From Pseudotabrizicola sp051200875 (GTDB lineage: Bacteria > Pseudomonadota > Alphaproteobacteria > Rhodobacterales > Rhodobacteraceae): a stretch of DNA of 64,000 bases. Numbering within the stretch: position 1 is the first letter of the stretch; each line of letters opens with the position of its first letter. Under the pieces are notes generated by a model. The model was not told the DNA's origin and did no database searches. It saw nothing but the letters and a program-made list of their open reading frames with translations. This document shows positions 1 to 8,394 of the stretch, piece after piece. The stretch is from assembly GCF_051200875.1 (NCBI RefSeq), contig NZ_CP195191.1:3900256-3964255 (forward strand), written 5' to 3'. Made by a program: the position numbers and the translations under genes.

Positions 1-27
1 AGCCGCTGAAGACAGGAAAAACACCGG

Positions 28-1809
28 ATGGCACAGACCGACGCAAAGACCGAAGACCGGGCCCGCTCCAAAAAAGTGGGCGCTCTTTCCGGGCTGGTCC
101 CGTTCCTGCGGCCCTATCGTCTGCTCTTGGCCCTTGCCGGGGCCGCGCTGGTTCTGACCGCCACCGTCAGCTTGATCCTTCCCATGGCAGTGCGCCGCGT
201 GGTCGACAATTTCAACGCCGAGGCCGAAATCCTCGACCTGTATTTCACCGCAGCCATCGTCATTGCTGCCGTCTTCGCCTTTGGCTCGGGCCTTCGCTAT
301 TACCTCGTCACCCGTCTGGGCGAACGTGTGGTGGCCGATATTCGCCGCGCCATGTTTGACCGCGTCATGGGCCTGTCGCCCGCGTTTTTCGAACGTCTGA
401 TGACGGGCGAGGTACTGTCCCGCATCACCACCGACACTACGCTGATCCTGTCGCTGATCGGCTCGTCCATCTCCATCGCGCTCCGAAATTCGCTGATGCT
501 GCTGGGTGGGTTGGTGCTGATGTTCCTGACCTCGGCCAAGCTCACCGGCCTTGTCCTTCTGATCGTGCCCGCCGTCGTTGTCCCGATCATCGTCCTTGGC
601 CGCAAACTGCGAAAGCTTTCCCGCGAAAATCAGGACTGGATCGCCAATTCCTCGGGCTCTGCCTCCGAGGCGCTATCTTCGGTTCAGACCGTGCAGGCCT
701 TCACCCATGAAGGTGAAACCCGCGCAGCCTTTGCCGATGTCACCGAAAAGGCGTTTCTTTCGGCCAAAACCCGCATCGGCACCCGCGCGGTCATGACCAT
801 TATCGTCATCTTCCTTGTCTTTACCGGCATTGTCGGCGTCCTCTGGATGGGCGCGCGCGATGTGCGAGCCGGGGTGATGAGCGCGGGCGAACTCATCCAG
901 TTCGTGATCTATGCCGTCATGGTCGCAGGCTCGGTCGGCGCGCTTTCCGAAATCTGGGGCGAATTGCAGCGTGCCGCTGGCGCCACCGAACGGCTGGTCG
1001 AATTGCTGAACGCCGAAGATCCGGTGACAGACCCGGCCCAGCCCAAGGCGTTGCCGCGCCCGGTTCGGGGCGAGATCGCCTTTGACAAGGTCACTTTCCG
1101 CTATCCGGCCCGGCCTCATACCTCGGCTTTGGAGGAGGTCACGCTCACCGTCGAACCGGGTGAAACCATTGCCCTCGTTGGCCCGTCAGGCGCTGGCAAG
1201 ACCACCATCTTGCAACTGCTGATGCGCTTTTACGACCCGCAGTCGGGAACGGTGCGTCTGGATGGCGTTGACCTGCGCGACTTGGCCCGTGCCGATTTCC
1301 GCCGCGCCATTTCGCTTGTTCCGCAAGACCCCGTGATCTTTGCCACCTCGGCCCGCGAAAACATCCGCTTCGGTCGCCCCGAGGCTTCGGACGCCGAGGT
1401 TGAAGCCGCTGCCCGTGCCGCCGCCGCGCATGAATTCATCTCGGCTTTGCCTGAAGGCTATGACAGCTTCCTTGGCGAACGCGGCGTCATGCTCTCGGGC
1501 GGTCAAAAGCAACGCGTGGCCATCGCCCGCGCCATTCTGCGCGACGCGCCCGTTCTGCTTCTGGACGAAGCGACCTCGGCGCTTGATGCTGAATCCGAAC
1601 GCCTTGTCCAACACGCCGTCGAAGAGCTGGCCAAGGGCCGCACGACGCTGGTCGTTGCCCACCGACTGGCCACTGTAAAACGTGCTGACCGCATCGTTGT
1701 CTTCGAGGCGGGCAAGATCGTGGCCATCGGCAAACATGACGAACTGGTTTCGCAAGGTGGCCTTTACGCGCGCCTTGCCCGCCTGCAATTCACCGAAGGC
1801 GCCGCATAA
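28..1809 (+). CDS. ABC exporter, fused permease and ATPase (MsbA-like)
   Basis: A 593-residue half-transporter that would dimerise in the inner membrane and export a lipid or drug-like substrate at the cost of ATP. An N-terminal six-helix membrane domain (about residues 25-320) is followed by a nucleotide-binding domain. Walker A GPSGAGKT is near residue 385, the LSGGQ signature near 489, Walker B LLLDEA near 510 and the switch histidine (VAHRL) at 545. Domain order and length are those of full-length MsbA/LmrA-type exporters. The ATG follows an AGGAAA ribosome site. It stands alone; the next gene starts 184 bp downstream. The family is firm. The substrate cannot be read from sequence, so no symbol is given. 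Confidence 0.93.
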   Translation: MAQTDAKTEDRARSKKVGALSGLVPFLRPYRLLLALAGAALVLTATVSLILPMAVRRVVDNFNAEAEILDLYFTAAIVIAAVFAFGSGLRYYLVTRLGERVVADIRRAMFDRVMGLSPAFFERLMTGEVLSRITTDTTLILSLIGSSISIALRNSLMLLGGLVLMFLTSAKLTGLVLLIVPAVVVPIIVLGRKLRKLSRENQDWIANSSGSASEALSSVQTVQAFTHEGETRAAFADVTEKAFLSAKTRIGTRAVMTIIVIFLVFTGIVGVLWMGARDVRAGVMSAGELIQFVIYAVMVAGSVGALSEIWGELQRAAGATERLVELLNAEDPVTDPAQPKALPRPVRGEIAFDKVTFRYPARPHTSALEEVTLTVEPGETIALVGPSGAGKTTILQLLMRFYDPQSGTVRLDGVDLRDLARADFRRAISLVPQDPVIFATSARENIRFGRPEASDAEVEAAARAAAAHEFISALPEGYDSFLGERGVMLSGGQKQRVAIARAILRDAPVLLLDEATSALDAESERLVQHAVEELAKGRTTLVVAHRLATVKRADRIVVFEAGKIVAIGKHDELVSQGGLYARLARLQFTEGAA

Positions 1810-1838
1810 GGGGGGAATTTTCCCGGTTTTTCCCCCTT
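1808..1838 (+). terminator. possible terminator after the ABC exporter
   Basis: An inverted repeat (AAGGGGG...CCCCCTT) starts at the stop codon and could fold into a stem of about 9 bp. The U-tract is poor, so this is only a candidate. Confidence 0.35.
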
Positions 1839-1993
1839 GGCATCTTCACGACGTTGCGTCGCAACGCGCCCAAGGGTTCTGACGTTGCGTTTCCTGGTGC
1901 AGCAGCGCTTGGCAAAAGGGTGTTTTCGCCCCATCTTTCCCTGACCGAATAAAAAATGGCTCTGCAACGACAGGGCCGTCAGGGGAGGAAAGC

Positions 1994-3883
1994 ATGAAAG
2001 ATTTCGCGTCTGCCGCGGATGTAAGGGCTATTGAAGCCGAAATGGCTTGGGCCGATCGCCCGATTGCCAAAACGATGCACGAGTTCATCGGGCAAACGGC
2101 TTCGAAACATGCCTCACGCCTTGCGATCAGCTATCAGCTTTTTTCCGACCCAACCTCGCTTTCCAAGTCTCTGACCTGGCAAGAACTGCATGGCAAGGTC
2201 ACGCAGGCGGCAAACCTGTTCCGCAGCCTTGGTGTCACGGAAAACGATGTCGTTGCCTATGTCCTTCCCAACTGCCTTGAAACCGCTGTTACTCTTTTGG
2301 GCGGCGCTGTTGCGGGCATCGTGAACCCGATCAACCCGCTTCTCGAACCCGAACAGATCAGCGCCATCCTGCGCGAGACAAAGGCAAAGGTGGTCGTAAC
2401 GCTCAGGGCCTTCCCCAAAACCGACGTGCCGCAAAAGGTGGCCGAGGCGGTGCGTCATGCGCCCAACGTCAAGACGGTGCTTGAAGTTGATCTCGTGCCC
2501 TACCTGTCAGGTGCAAAGAAATTCATCGTGCCGCTCATTCGGCCCAAGAACCCGCTGCACCATGCGGCCAATGTCAAATCCTTCTCGGCCGAGATGAAAA
2601 AGCAGCCCGCCGACCGGCTTACCTTCGAGGACAAGAAGGCCGACCGGGTTGCCGCCTATTTCCACACCGGCGGGACAACAGGCATGCCAAAGGTCGCCCA
2701 GCACAAGGTCTCGGGCATGATCTACAATGGCTGGCTGGGGCAGCAACTGCTGTTTACGGAAAAAGACAGCATCATGTGCCCACTGCCCCTGTTCCACGTC
2801 TTTGCGGCCTACCCGATCCTGATGTCCGTCATCGCGTCGGGCTGCTCGGTGGTCTTCCCAACACCTGCCGGCTATCGGGGCGAAGGTGTCTTCGACAATC
2901 TGTGGAAACTGATTGAACGCTACAAGAACACTTACCTGATCACCGTTCCCACGGCGCTTTCTGCCCTGATGCAGCGTCCGATCAATGCCGATATTTCCAC
3001 ACTCAAGAACGCGTTCTCCGGCTCGGCTCCGCTGCCGATCGAACTTTACAACCGGTTCAAAAAGGAAACCGGGATCGAAATCGTCGAGGGCTATGGCCTG
3101 ACCGAATGCACTTGCCTTGTGTCGATCAACCCACCCGGCGGAACCAAGAAAATCGGCTCTGTGGGTCTGCCCTTCCCCTACACCCATGTCCGCATCCTGA
3201 TGCAGACACCGGATGGGTTCCGCGAATGCGCAACCGACGAAATCGGGGAAATCTGCGTGGCCAATCCCGGCGTCTTTGAAGGCTCGACCTATACCGAGGC
3301 CGACAAAAACAAGGATCTTTTCGCCGAGGGTCGCTTCCTGAGGACGGGCGATCTTGGACGGATTGATGCCGAAGGCTATCTCTTCATCACGGGTCGGGCC
3401 AAGGATCTCATCATCCGGGGCGGTCACAACATCGACCCTGCGATCATCGAAGAGGCGCTGATGGGCCATGACGCTGTCGCCTTTGTCGGGGCCATTGGCC
3501 AGCCCGACGCCCATTCCGGCGAATTGCCCTGCGCCTATGTCGAATTGGTCAAAGGGGCGACGGCGACGGTCGAAGACCTGATGACCTATGCAAACCAGCA
3601 TATCCACGAACGCGCGGCCCTGCCGAAATACATCGAGGTTCTGTCAGAACTGCCGAAAACCGCTGTCGGCAAGGTCTTCAAACCCGATCTACGCCGCATG
3701 GCGATCACGCGTATCTATGACGCGGCTCTGGCTAAAGCCGGCATCCCGGCGACTGTGACCAGCGTCGCCGAGGACAAGAAACGCGGCCTCGTCGCCAAGC
3801 TGACCAAGACCGGCCCGGCCGAGGATGACAAAGTGCGCGAGGTTCTGGGCGGCTTCACCAACCAATGGGATTGGGCCGAGTAA
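1994..3883 (+). CDS. acyl-CoA synthetase (AMP-forming, ANL superfamily)
   Basis: A 629-residue adenylating enzyme that would activate a carboxylic acid with ATP and load it onto CoA. The phosphate-binding loop (HTGGTTGMPK) is near residue 224, the YGLTE motif near 367, and a GRFLRTGDLG motif follows. The C-terminal lysine needed for adenylation is in the TAVGKVFKPDLRR segment. Length fits the family. The start follows a strong GGGGAGGAA ribosome site. A strong terminator follows the stop, so it is probably monocistronic. The chain length or ring nature of the substrate is not visible; similar rhodobacterial genes are simply called acyl-CoA synthetase. Confidence 0.92.
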   Translation: MKDFASAADVRAIEAEMAWADRPIAKTMHEFIGQTASKHASRLAISYQLFSDPTSLSKSLTWQELHGKVTQAANLFRSLGVTENDVVAYVLPNCLETAVTLLGGAVAGIVNPINPLLEPEQISAILRETKAKVVVTLRAFPKTDVPQKVAEAVRHAPNVKTVLEVDLVPYLSGAKKFIVPLIRPKNPLHHAANVKSFSAEMKKQPADRLTFEDKKADRVAAYFHTGGTTGMPKVAQHKVSGMIYNGWLGQQLLFTEKDSIMCPLPLFHVFAAYPILMSVIASGCSVVFPTPAGYRGEGVFDNLWKLIERYKNTYLITVPTALSALMQRPINADISTLKNAFSGSAPLPIELYNRFKKETGIEIVEGYGLTECTCLVSINPPGGTKKIGSVGLPFPYTHVRILMQTPDGFRECATDEIGEICVANPGVFEGSTYTEADKNKDLFAEGRFLRTGDLGRIDAEGYLFITGRAKDLIIRGGHNIDPAIIEEALMGHDAVAFVGAIGQPDAHSGELPCAYVELVKGATATVEDLMTYANQHIHERAALPKYIEVLSELPKTAVGKVFKPDLRRMAITRIYDAALAKAGIPATVTSVAEDKKRGLVAKLTKTGPAEDDKVREVLGGFTNQWDWAE

Positions 3884-3909
3884 GCGCCTCGAAGCTTGTT
3901 ACACCATAA

Positions 3910-3938
3910 GGGCCGCCCCTAACCGGGCGGCCCTTTTT
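3910..3938 (+). terminator. rho-independent terminator of the acyl-CoA synthetase
   Basis: A perfect 9-bp stem, GGGCCGCCC (3910-3918) with GGGCGGCCC (3925-3933), has a six-base loop and is followed by TTTTT. Confidence 0.9.
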
Positions 3939-3953
3939 CTTCCTGTGCTCAGA

Positions 3954-4026
3954 CCTTTATCTTGGTCAAAATATCCCGGGGGGAGGCCCCTTCGCGCAAG
4001 CGAAGGGGGCAGGGGGCTGACCCCCC
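3954..4026 (+). repeat. mosaic hairpin repeat, copy A
   Basis: The head CCTTTATCTTGG is followed by AAATAT and a G-run. A central hairpin pairs CCCCTTCGC with GCGAAGGGG around a GCAA loop. The tail hairpin is GGGGG-CTGA-CCCCC. It lies between the convergent acyl-CoA synthetase and EI24 genes. Copies B (5674), C (14325) and D (57757) share the head and the layout but not the central sequence. Confidence 0.85.
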
Positions 4027-4715
4027 TAGACCCGGTGCAACCTATGGAACATATGGGTAAACGTCGCCGCCCCCAGCACGGGGATCAACAGGTTGACCAG
4101 CGGCACCGACAAAGGCGCGGCCATCAGCACCCCTGCCATCCAGATCTTGCCCGCATGTGCAGACCGCAAGTCCTTTGCGCCCTGCCGACCCAACCGCCGC
4201 GCCGCAACCATGGTGAAATATTCCCGTCCCAACAGGAAACCGTTCACGGCCCAAAAGACCACCGGAATAAACGGCCCTGCAAAGCCGTAAAGCAGGATCG
4301 CCCCGGCGTTGACCGCAATCAAAAGCCCAAAGAAATTCAGGCTTTCTACCAGATTGTCTAGGAACGCCATACGCTTGACTGGCGGCAGCGACGGGTAATG
4401 CCGATCCTCCACCGCCTGTGCCACATCTTCCAGAAAGAACCCGGTAAAGGCCGACGCCACCGGCATCATCAGAAACACCGACAGCCCGATCATGAACAGC
4501 GCCGAACCCCAGGACAAAAGCGTGTCCACCCCCCCGACTGGCCCGACAAAGGGGATCTCGATCACCTCGGGCGTGGCCCACTGGATGAACAGCAGAAACA
4601 GCGCGTAAACCCCCACCAGCAGGGCCAGGGACAACAAGACGCCAATCCAAAGAACCCGCCGAAACCGCCGGTCGCCCAATTGCCCAAGCGCCTTCAGGAA
4701 ATCACCGAAAATCAT
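4026..4715 (-). CDS. EI24/CysZ-type integral membrane protein
   Basis: A 229-residue inner-membrane protein with several hydrophobic segments (about residues 22-46, 70-92, 128-150, 152-165 and 190-215). The overall pattern matches the EI24 (Pfam) family, which includes the sulfate permease CysZ. The family name does not prove sulfate transport here, since no cys genes lie nearby. The nitroreductase gene just upstream on the same strand ends 3 bp before this start, so the two are probably one transcript. The gene ends directly against repeat copy A. Confidence 0.8.
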   Translation of the reverse strand: MIFGDFLKALGQLGDRRFRRVLWIGVLLSLALLVGVYALFLLFIQWATPEVIEIPFVGPVGGVDTLLSWGSALFMIGLSVFLMMPVASAFTGFFLEDVAQAVEDRHYPSLPPVKRMAFLDNLVESLNFFGLLIAVNAGAILLYGFAGPFIPVVFWAVNGFLLGREYFTMVAARRLGRQGAKDLRSAHAGKIWMAGVLMAAPLSVPLVNLLIPVLGAATFTHMFHRLHRV

Positions 4716-4718
4716 CGC

Positions 4719-5291
4719 TCAGGCCCAGCTCACAACCTTCGACAAATCGGGCCGCGGCCGATCCGGCGGCACGACGGGCGCAGTCGCGATATGAATGATC
4801 CCCGCCACAGTTTCTGCGCCCTCGCATCCAAAGGCGCGCGCACAGAACTCTGCATCATGCGCGGGCCAGCCGGTCAGCCAGCACGCGCCCCAGCCTGCCG
4901 CCGTCGCCGCAGAAACGATGTTCATGCACAGGGCACCAGCCGACAAGACCTGCTCCGCTGCCGGCATCTTTTCCACCGGCTTCGGGCTTGAAATCACCAC
5001 CACCGCCAATTGCCCAAGATCATATTGCCCGCGCCCCTTGGCCACTTTCTCGGCATCGCCCCCCAATTCCAGCGCCCGCGCCTCTGCCAGATCGGCCAAC
5101 CGCGCCATCGCGGCCCGGTCCACCACAATCAACCGCCACGGCTCCAGCTTGCCATGATCCGGCACCCGCAAGGCGACAGTCAAAATCTCTTCCAACTCGG
5201 CCCGCGACGGCACCGGGGTGATAAAGGTCTTTGCTGGCAAGGACCTGCGGCTGGCCATAAAATCGAAAGCGGCCTGATTGCGTTCGGGCAT
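4719..5291 (-). CDS. nitroreductase family protein (YdjA-like)
   Basis: A 190-residue FMN-dependent oxidoreductase of the nitroreductase superfamily. Visible family features are the N-terminal RRSLPAKTF segment (an FMN-phosphate-binding RRS-type motif), the VPDHGKLEPWRLIVV segment and the GWGACWLTGW segment near the C-terminus. The length fits the compact YdjA-type members. Its physiological substrate is unknown. It is probably co-transcribed with the EI24 gene downstream (3-bp gap) and is divergent from the DUF167 gene. Confidence 0.88.
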   Translation of the reverse strand: MPERNQAAFDFMASRRSLPAKTFITPVPSRAELEEILTVALRVPDHGKLEPWRLIVVDRAAMARLADLAEARALELGGDAEKVAKGRGQYDLGQLAVVVISSPKPVEKMPAAEQVLSAGALCMNIVSAATAAGWGACWLTGWPAHDAEFCARAFGCEGAETVAGIIHIATAPVVPPDRPRPDLSKVVSWA

Positions 5292-5410
5292 GAACTACTC
5301 CTGTGTCTTTGCGCCAAAGCTAAGCATTCGCCGCCCCGATTGCCAGAGACCATCCGCGCCGCTTGCAGCCTTGCCATGCCACGGCTAAGCCCAACTGCAG
5401 GAGGCACATC

Positions 5411-5665
5411 ATGTCCAAAGGCTCGCACGCCGATCTTGCCCAGCCCGGTGCCGAATTTTCGGTTCGCGCCACGCCTCGGGCGCGCAAACCCGGCCTTTCG
5501 TTCGAGGACGGCACCTTCCGCATCGCCGTCACCGCCCCGGCGGATGAGGGTCGCGCCAACGCTGCCGTGACCGAAGCCCTCGCCACGGCCCTTGGCGTGG
5601 CCAAAACCCGACTGACCCTGATCCGTGGGGCCACGGCACGCGACAAAACCTTCCGCCTCGACTAA
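5411..5665 (+). CDS. DUF167 (YggU) family small protein
   Basis: An 84-residue protein. The segments FSVRATPRARKPGLSF, VTAPADEGRANAAV and LIRGATARDKTFRL are characteristic of the DUF167/YggU family, whose function is not known. An AGGAGG ribosome site at 5399-5404 selects the ATG at 5411 rather than an in-frame ATG further upstream. Repeat copy B begins 8 bp after the stop. Confidence 0.88.
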   Translation: MSKGSHADLAQPGAEFSVRATPRARKPGLSFEDGTFRIAVTAPADEGRANAAVTEALATALGVAKTRLTLIRGATARDKTFRLD

Positions 5666-5673
5666 GGCGCTTA

Positions 5674-5752
5674 CCTTTATCTTGGCGAAAATATCCCTGG
5701 GGATCAGCGGCTTGGCCTTGGTCAAGCCGCGTTAAAGGGGGCAGAGCCCCCT
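5674..5752 (+). repeat. mosaic hairpin repeat, copy B
   Basis: The head CCTTTATCTTGG is followed by AAATAT. The central stem pairs GCGGCTTG with CAAGCCGC, and the tail hairpin is GGGGGC-AGA-GCCCCC. It lies between the ends of two convergent genes. Confidence 0.85.
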
Positions 5753-5774
5753 TGCCGCGTCATTTGGGAAAGCC

Positions 5775-6017
5775 TCAGTCCTTCTTGGGCCGCTCCAGCC
5801 GATAGCTGCCCTCCGGCAGATCCAAGGCCGCCGCCAGATCGCTCAACTGTGTCATCGACAGTGACACACGCACAACCTCGCCCGTCATGGCATCTTCCTG
5901 CTCCAAGACGACGCAATCGTCAAAGGCCAAGATGGTGACATCTTCCATCAAACCGTCATGACCCTCGTCAATCAGGGTAATCACGGTCGAGTCGAATTCG
6001 TGTTCTATGGTAAACAT
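5775..6017 (-). CDS. conserved small protein of unknown function
   Basis: An 80-residue acidic protein (MFTIEHEFDSTVITLIDEGH...), probably cytosolic; no signal peptide or membrane helix is seen. The C-terminus (DLPEGSYRLERPKKD) is basic. I do not recognise a named domain, though similar small proteins are familiar next to hisD genes in Rhodobacterales. It lies 47 bp downstream of the HisD-family gene on the same strand and is probably its operon partner. Confidence 0.7.
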   Translation of the reverse strand: MFTIEHEFDSTVITLIDEGHDGLMEDVTILAFDDCVVLEQEDAMTGEVVRVSLSMTQLSDLAAALDLPEGSYRLERPKKD

Positions 6018-6064
6018 GGGACCATCGTGAAAGGGTTTCGGACGGGCGGCAAGAGGAATTACGC

Positions 6065-7372
6065 TCAGGACCGCATGTTGCTTTGCAGCCGCAGCGCCGC
6101 AGCGCGGCGATGGCCCTCCAAAGTTTCCGAGGCACTTTGGCGGCAGGCCGGTGGGGCGACGGCCCGCACGGCCTCATCCGTCAACCATTGATGGGTGCAA
6201 ATCTTGACATAGGACCCAACCCAAAGCCCGCCGGTATAGCGGCCCGCGCCCATCGTCGGCAGGGTGTGATTGGTGCCGCAGCATTTGTCGGAATAAACGA
6301 CGCTCGCCCGCTCGCCGATGAAAAGCGATCCGTAATTCGTCAGCTTCCCCGCCGTGGCATGGGGGTCGCGGGTATGTACCTGCAAATGTTCGGCCGCGAT
6401 GTGCTCGGAATAGGCGATCATCGCCTCTTCACTGGCGCAAAGCACAACCTCGCCGTAATCGCGCCAAGCCACGCCAGCGACCTGCGCGGTGGACAGGGTC
6501 GCCAGTTGCGCCTCCACCTCGGTCAGCACAGCCTCGGCCAAGGCGCGGTCGGTGGTGATCAGGCCAACCCGCGTCCGCACATCATGTTCGGCCTGCGCCA
6601 AAAGGTCGGTTGCCACCACTTCGGCCCGCGCGGTCTCATCGGCAACGATATAAATCTCGGATGGCCCCGCCAAGGCGTCGATCCCGACCTGACCAAAAAC
6701 CTGCCGCTTCGCCTCATTCACATAGGCATTCCCCGGACCCATGATCTTGTCCACGGCAGGCACGCTTTCCGTGCCAAAGGCCATCGCCGCAATCGCCTGC
6801 GCACCCCCGATGCGGAAGATCCGGTCCGCGCCGGACAGGTGGCAACCTGCAATCATCGCCTCATGGGCATTCGGCGGCAGGCAGGCGATCACCTCCTTGC
6901 AGCCAGCGACCTTGGCTGGAACCAAGGTCATGATCGGGGCCGAAAGCAGCGGATAGCGCCCGCCGGGAACATAACAGCCCACCGTGCGGATCGGGATCAC
7001 GCGATGGCCCAGATGCAGGCCGGGCAGGGGTTCCACTTCCAAAGGCAGGATCGTTTTCAACTGCGCCTCGGCAAAGGCGCGCACATTGGCAATGGCGAAT
7101 TCCGTGTCGGCGCGCGTTTGCGGGTCCAATTTGGCGACAGCGGCTGCGCGTTCCTCTGCCGTGACCTCAAAGCGCTCGGGCGCGACGCCGTCAAAGCGCT
7201 GCGAAAGCCTGCGCAAAGCGGCATCGCCGCCGGCGCGGACATCGGCCAACACAGCTTTCACCGTCTCGGCAATCGCACCGCTTTCGACCGCCTCGTCGCG
7301 GGATGGGGCTTTGATATGGGTGATCTGGTCGGCATAGCGGGCAATCAGCGCAGACATGGAATGGGCTTTCAT
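6065..7372 (-). CDS. hisD: histidinol dehydrogenase family protein (possible HisD paralogue)
   Basis: A 435-residue NAD-dependent dehydrogenase of the HisD fold. Classical HisD oxidises L-histidinol to histidine. Metal and catalytic residues can be matched: Q and H in LLAQAEHDVRTR, the E-H pair in AAEHLQVHT, D in YSDKCCGTNH, and the last H in LEGHRRAAALR. Around the third metal ligand the protein reads SDKCCGTNHTLPTMGAGRYTG rather than the GPNHVLPT form of biosynthetic HisD; this resembles HisD-like paralogues such as sulfopropanediol dehydrogenase. It is also far from the his genes at 28-33 kb. The family is firm and the substrate uncertain. An alternative start lies at 7357. Confidence 0.8.
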   Translation of the reverse strand: MKAHSMSALIARYADQITHIKAPSRDEAVESGAIAETVKAVLADVRAGGDAALRRLSQRFDGVAPERFEVTAEERAAAVAKLDPQTRADTEFAIANVRAFAEAQLKTILPLEVEPLPGLHLGHRVIPIRTVGCYVPGGRYPLLSAPIMTLVPAKVAGCKEVIACLPPNAHEAMIAGCHLSGADRIFRIGGAQAIAAMAFGTESVPAVDKIMGPGNAYVNEAKRQVFGQVGIDALAGPSEIYIVADETARAEVVATDLLAQAEHDVRTRVGLITTDRALAEAVLTEVEAQLATLSTAQVAGVAWRDYGEVVLCASEEAMIAYSEHIAAEHLQVHTRDPHATAGKLTNYGSLFIGERASVVYSDKCCGTNHTLPTMGAGRYTGGLWVGSYVKICTHQWLTDEAVRAVAPPACRQSASETLEGHRRAAALRLQSNMRS

Positions 7373-7518
7373 TTTGGGGTCTCTCGCAGGGCAGGCTGGC
7401 AGAAGCCCAAGGCCGCCTCAATCCCAAACGCGACATGCACCATCGCGTGAGCCGCTCTTTTCCCCGCCGCCCATCCTGCTATCCTGCCTCAAACAATAAG
7501 AAGAGTCGCAGCAGAACC

Positions 7519-8229
7519 ATGCGTATCGTCCTCATCGCCTTCGCGCTGGCCGCTGGCCTGTCCGCCTGTGTGCCTGTCAGCCCCGGCGCGATGCAGCCGC
7601 AGGCCCCGGCCTATCCAACCGATGGCCAGCTTTCACCCGAAGAGGCCGCGCAGAATTTCGTCTCGGTCGTCGATGTGCTGGAACCCGTCGCCGAACAGGT
7701 CTGCCGCGAAACCCGGCCCCGGGCGAATTGCGACTTTCTGATCGTGGTGGATGATCGCCCCGGTCAGCCGCCAAACGCCTTTCAGACGCTGGACCCCGAA
7801 GGCCGCCCTGTCGTCGGCTTCACGCTGGCCCTGATCGCCGATGCCCGCAACGCCGATGAGGTCGCCTTCGTCATCGGTCACGAAGCCGCGCATCACATCG
7901 CAAACCATATCCCGCAGACCCAGCAAACTGCCACGACCACTGCGGTTCTGGCGGGCATCCTTGCCTCGGCCACCGGCGGCACCGCAGAACAGATCCGCGC
8001 CGCCCAGCAGGCGGGCGCCACCTTCGGTGCCCGCACCTATGCCAAGGATTTCGAGCTTGAGGCCGATGCGCTGGGCGCGGAAATCACGCTCAGAGCCGGG
8101 TTTGACCCGATCCGTGGCTCGGCCTTCTTTGACCGGCTTCCCGATCCGGGCGACCAGTTCCTGGGCACCCATCCGGGAAACTCCCAGCGCAAGGAAACCG
8201 TTCGCCGGGTCGTCCAAAACTATCGCTGA
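7519..8229 (+). CDS. M48-type metalloprotease lipoprotein
   Basis: A 236-residue protein with a lipoprotein signal (hydrophobic residues 3-15, lipobox LSAC, lipidated Cys17), so it should face the periplasm. The zinc motif HEAAH is at residues 121-125, and a third-ligand glutamate lies in the FELEADALGAE segment, as in family M48 peptidases of the LoiP/BepA type, which act in envelope quality control. The ATG at 7519 is chosen because it places the signal peptide at the N-terminus; an in-frame start 84 bp upstream would add a non-signal extension. It is transcribed alone. Confidence 0.88.
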   Translation: MRIVLIAFALAAGLSACVPVSPGAMQPQAPAYPTDGQLSPEEAAQNFVSVVDVLEPVAEQVCRETRPRANCDFLIVVDDRPGQPPNAFQTLDPEGRPVVGFTLALIADARNADEVAFVIGHEAAHHIANHIPQTQQTATTTAVLAGILASATGGTAEQIRAAQQAGATFGARTYAKDFELEADALGAEITLRAGFDPIRGSAFFDRLPDPGDQFLGTHPGNSQRKETVRRVVQNYR

Positions 8230-8394
8230 AGCCGGGGAAACCACAGCGGGCCCTCGCGCGTTCCTCTTGTGACGACCCAGTCGGACTCTGTGGCACAGCC
8301 AGCATCCCGCTAAGGCCCAGCCCCAGATTTTCGTTTCGTCACAGACGCAAAACGCATTAGCCTGCCCCTTCCTTCGACCAATCCGGGACCCCGC

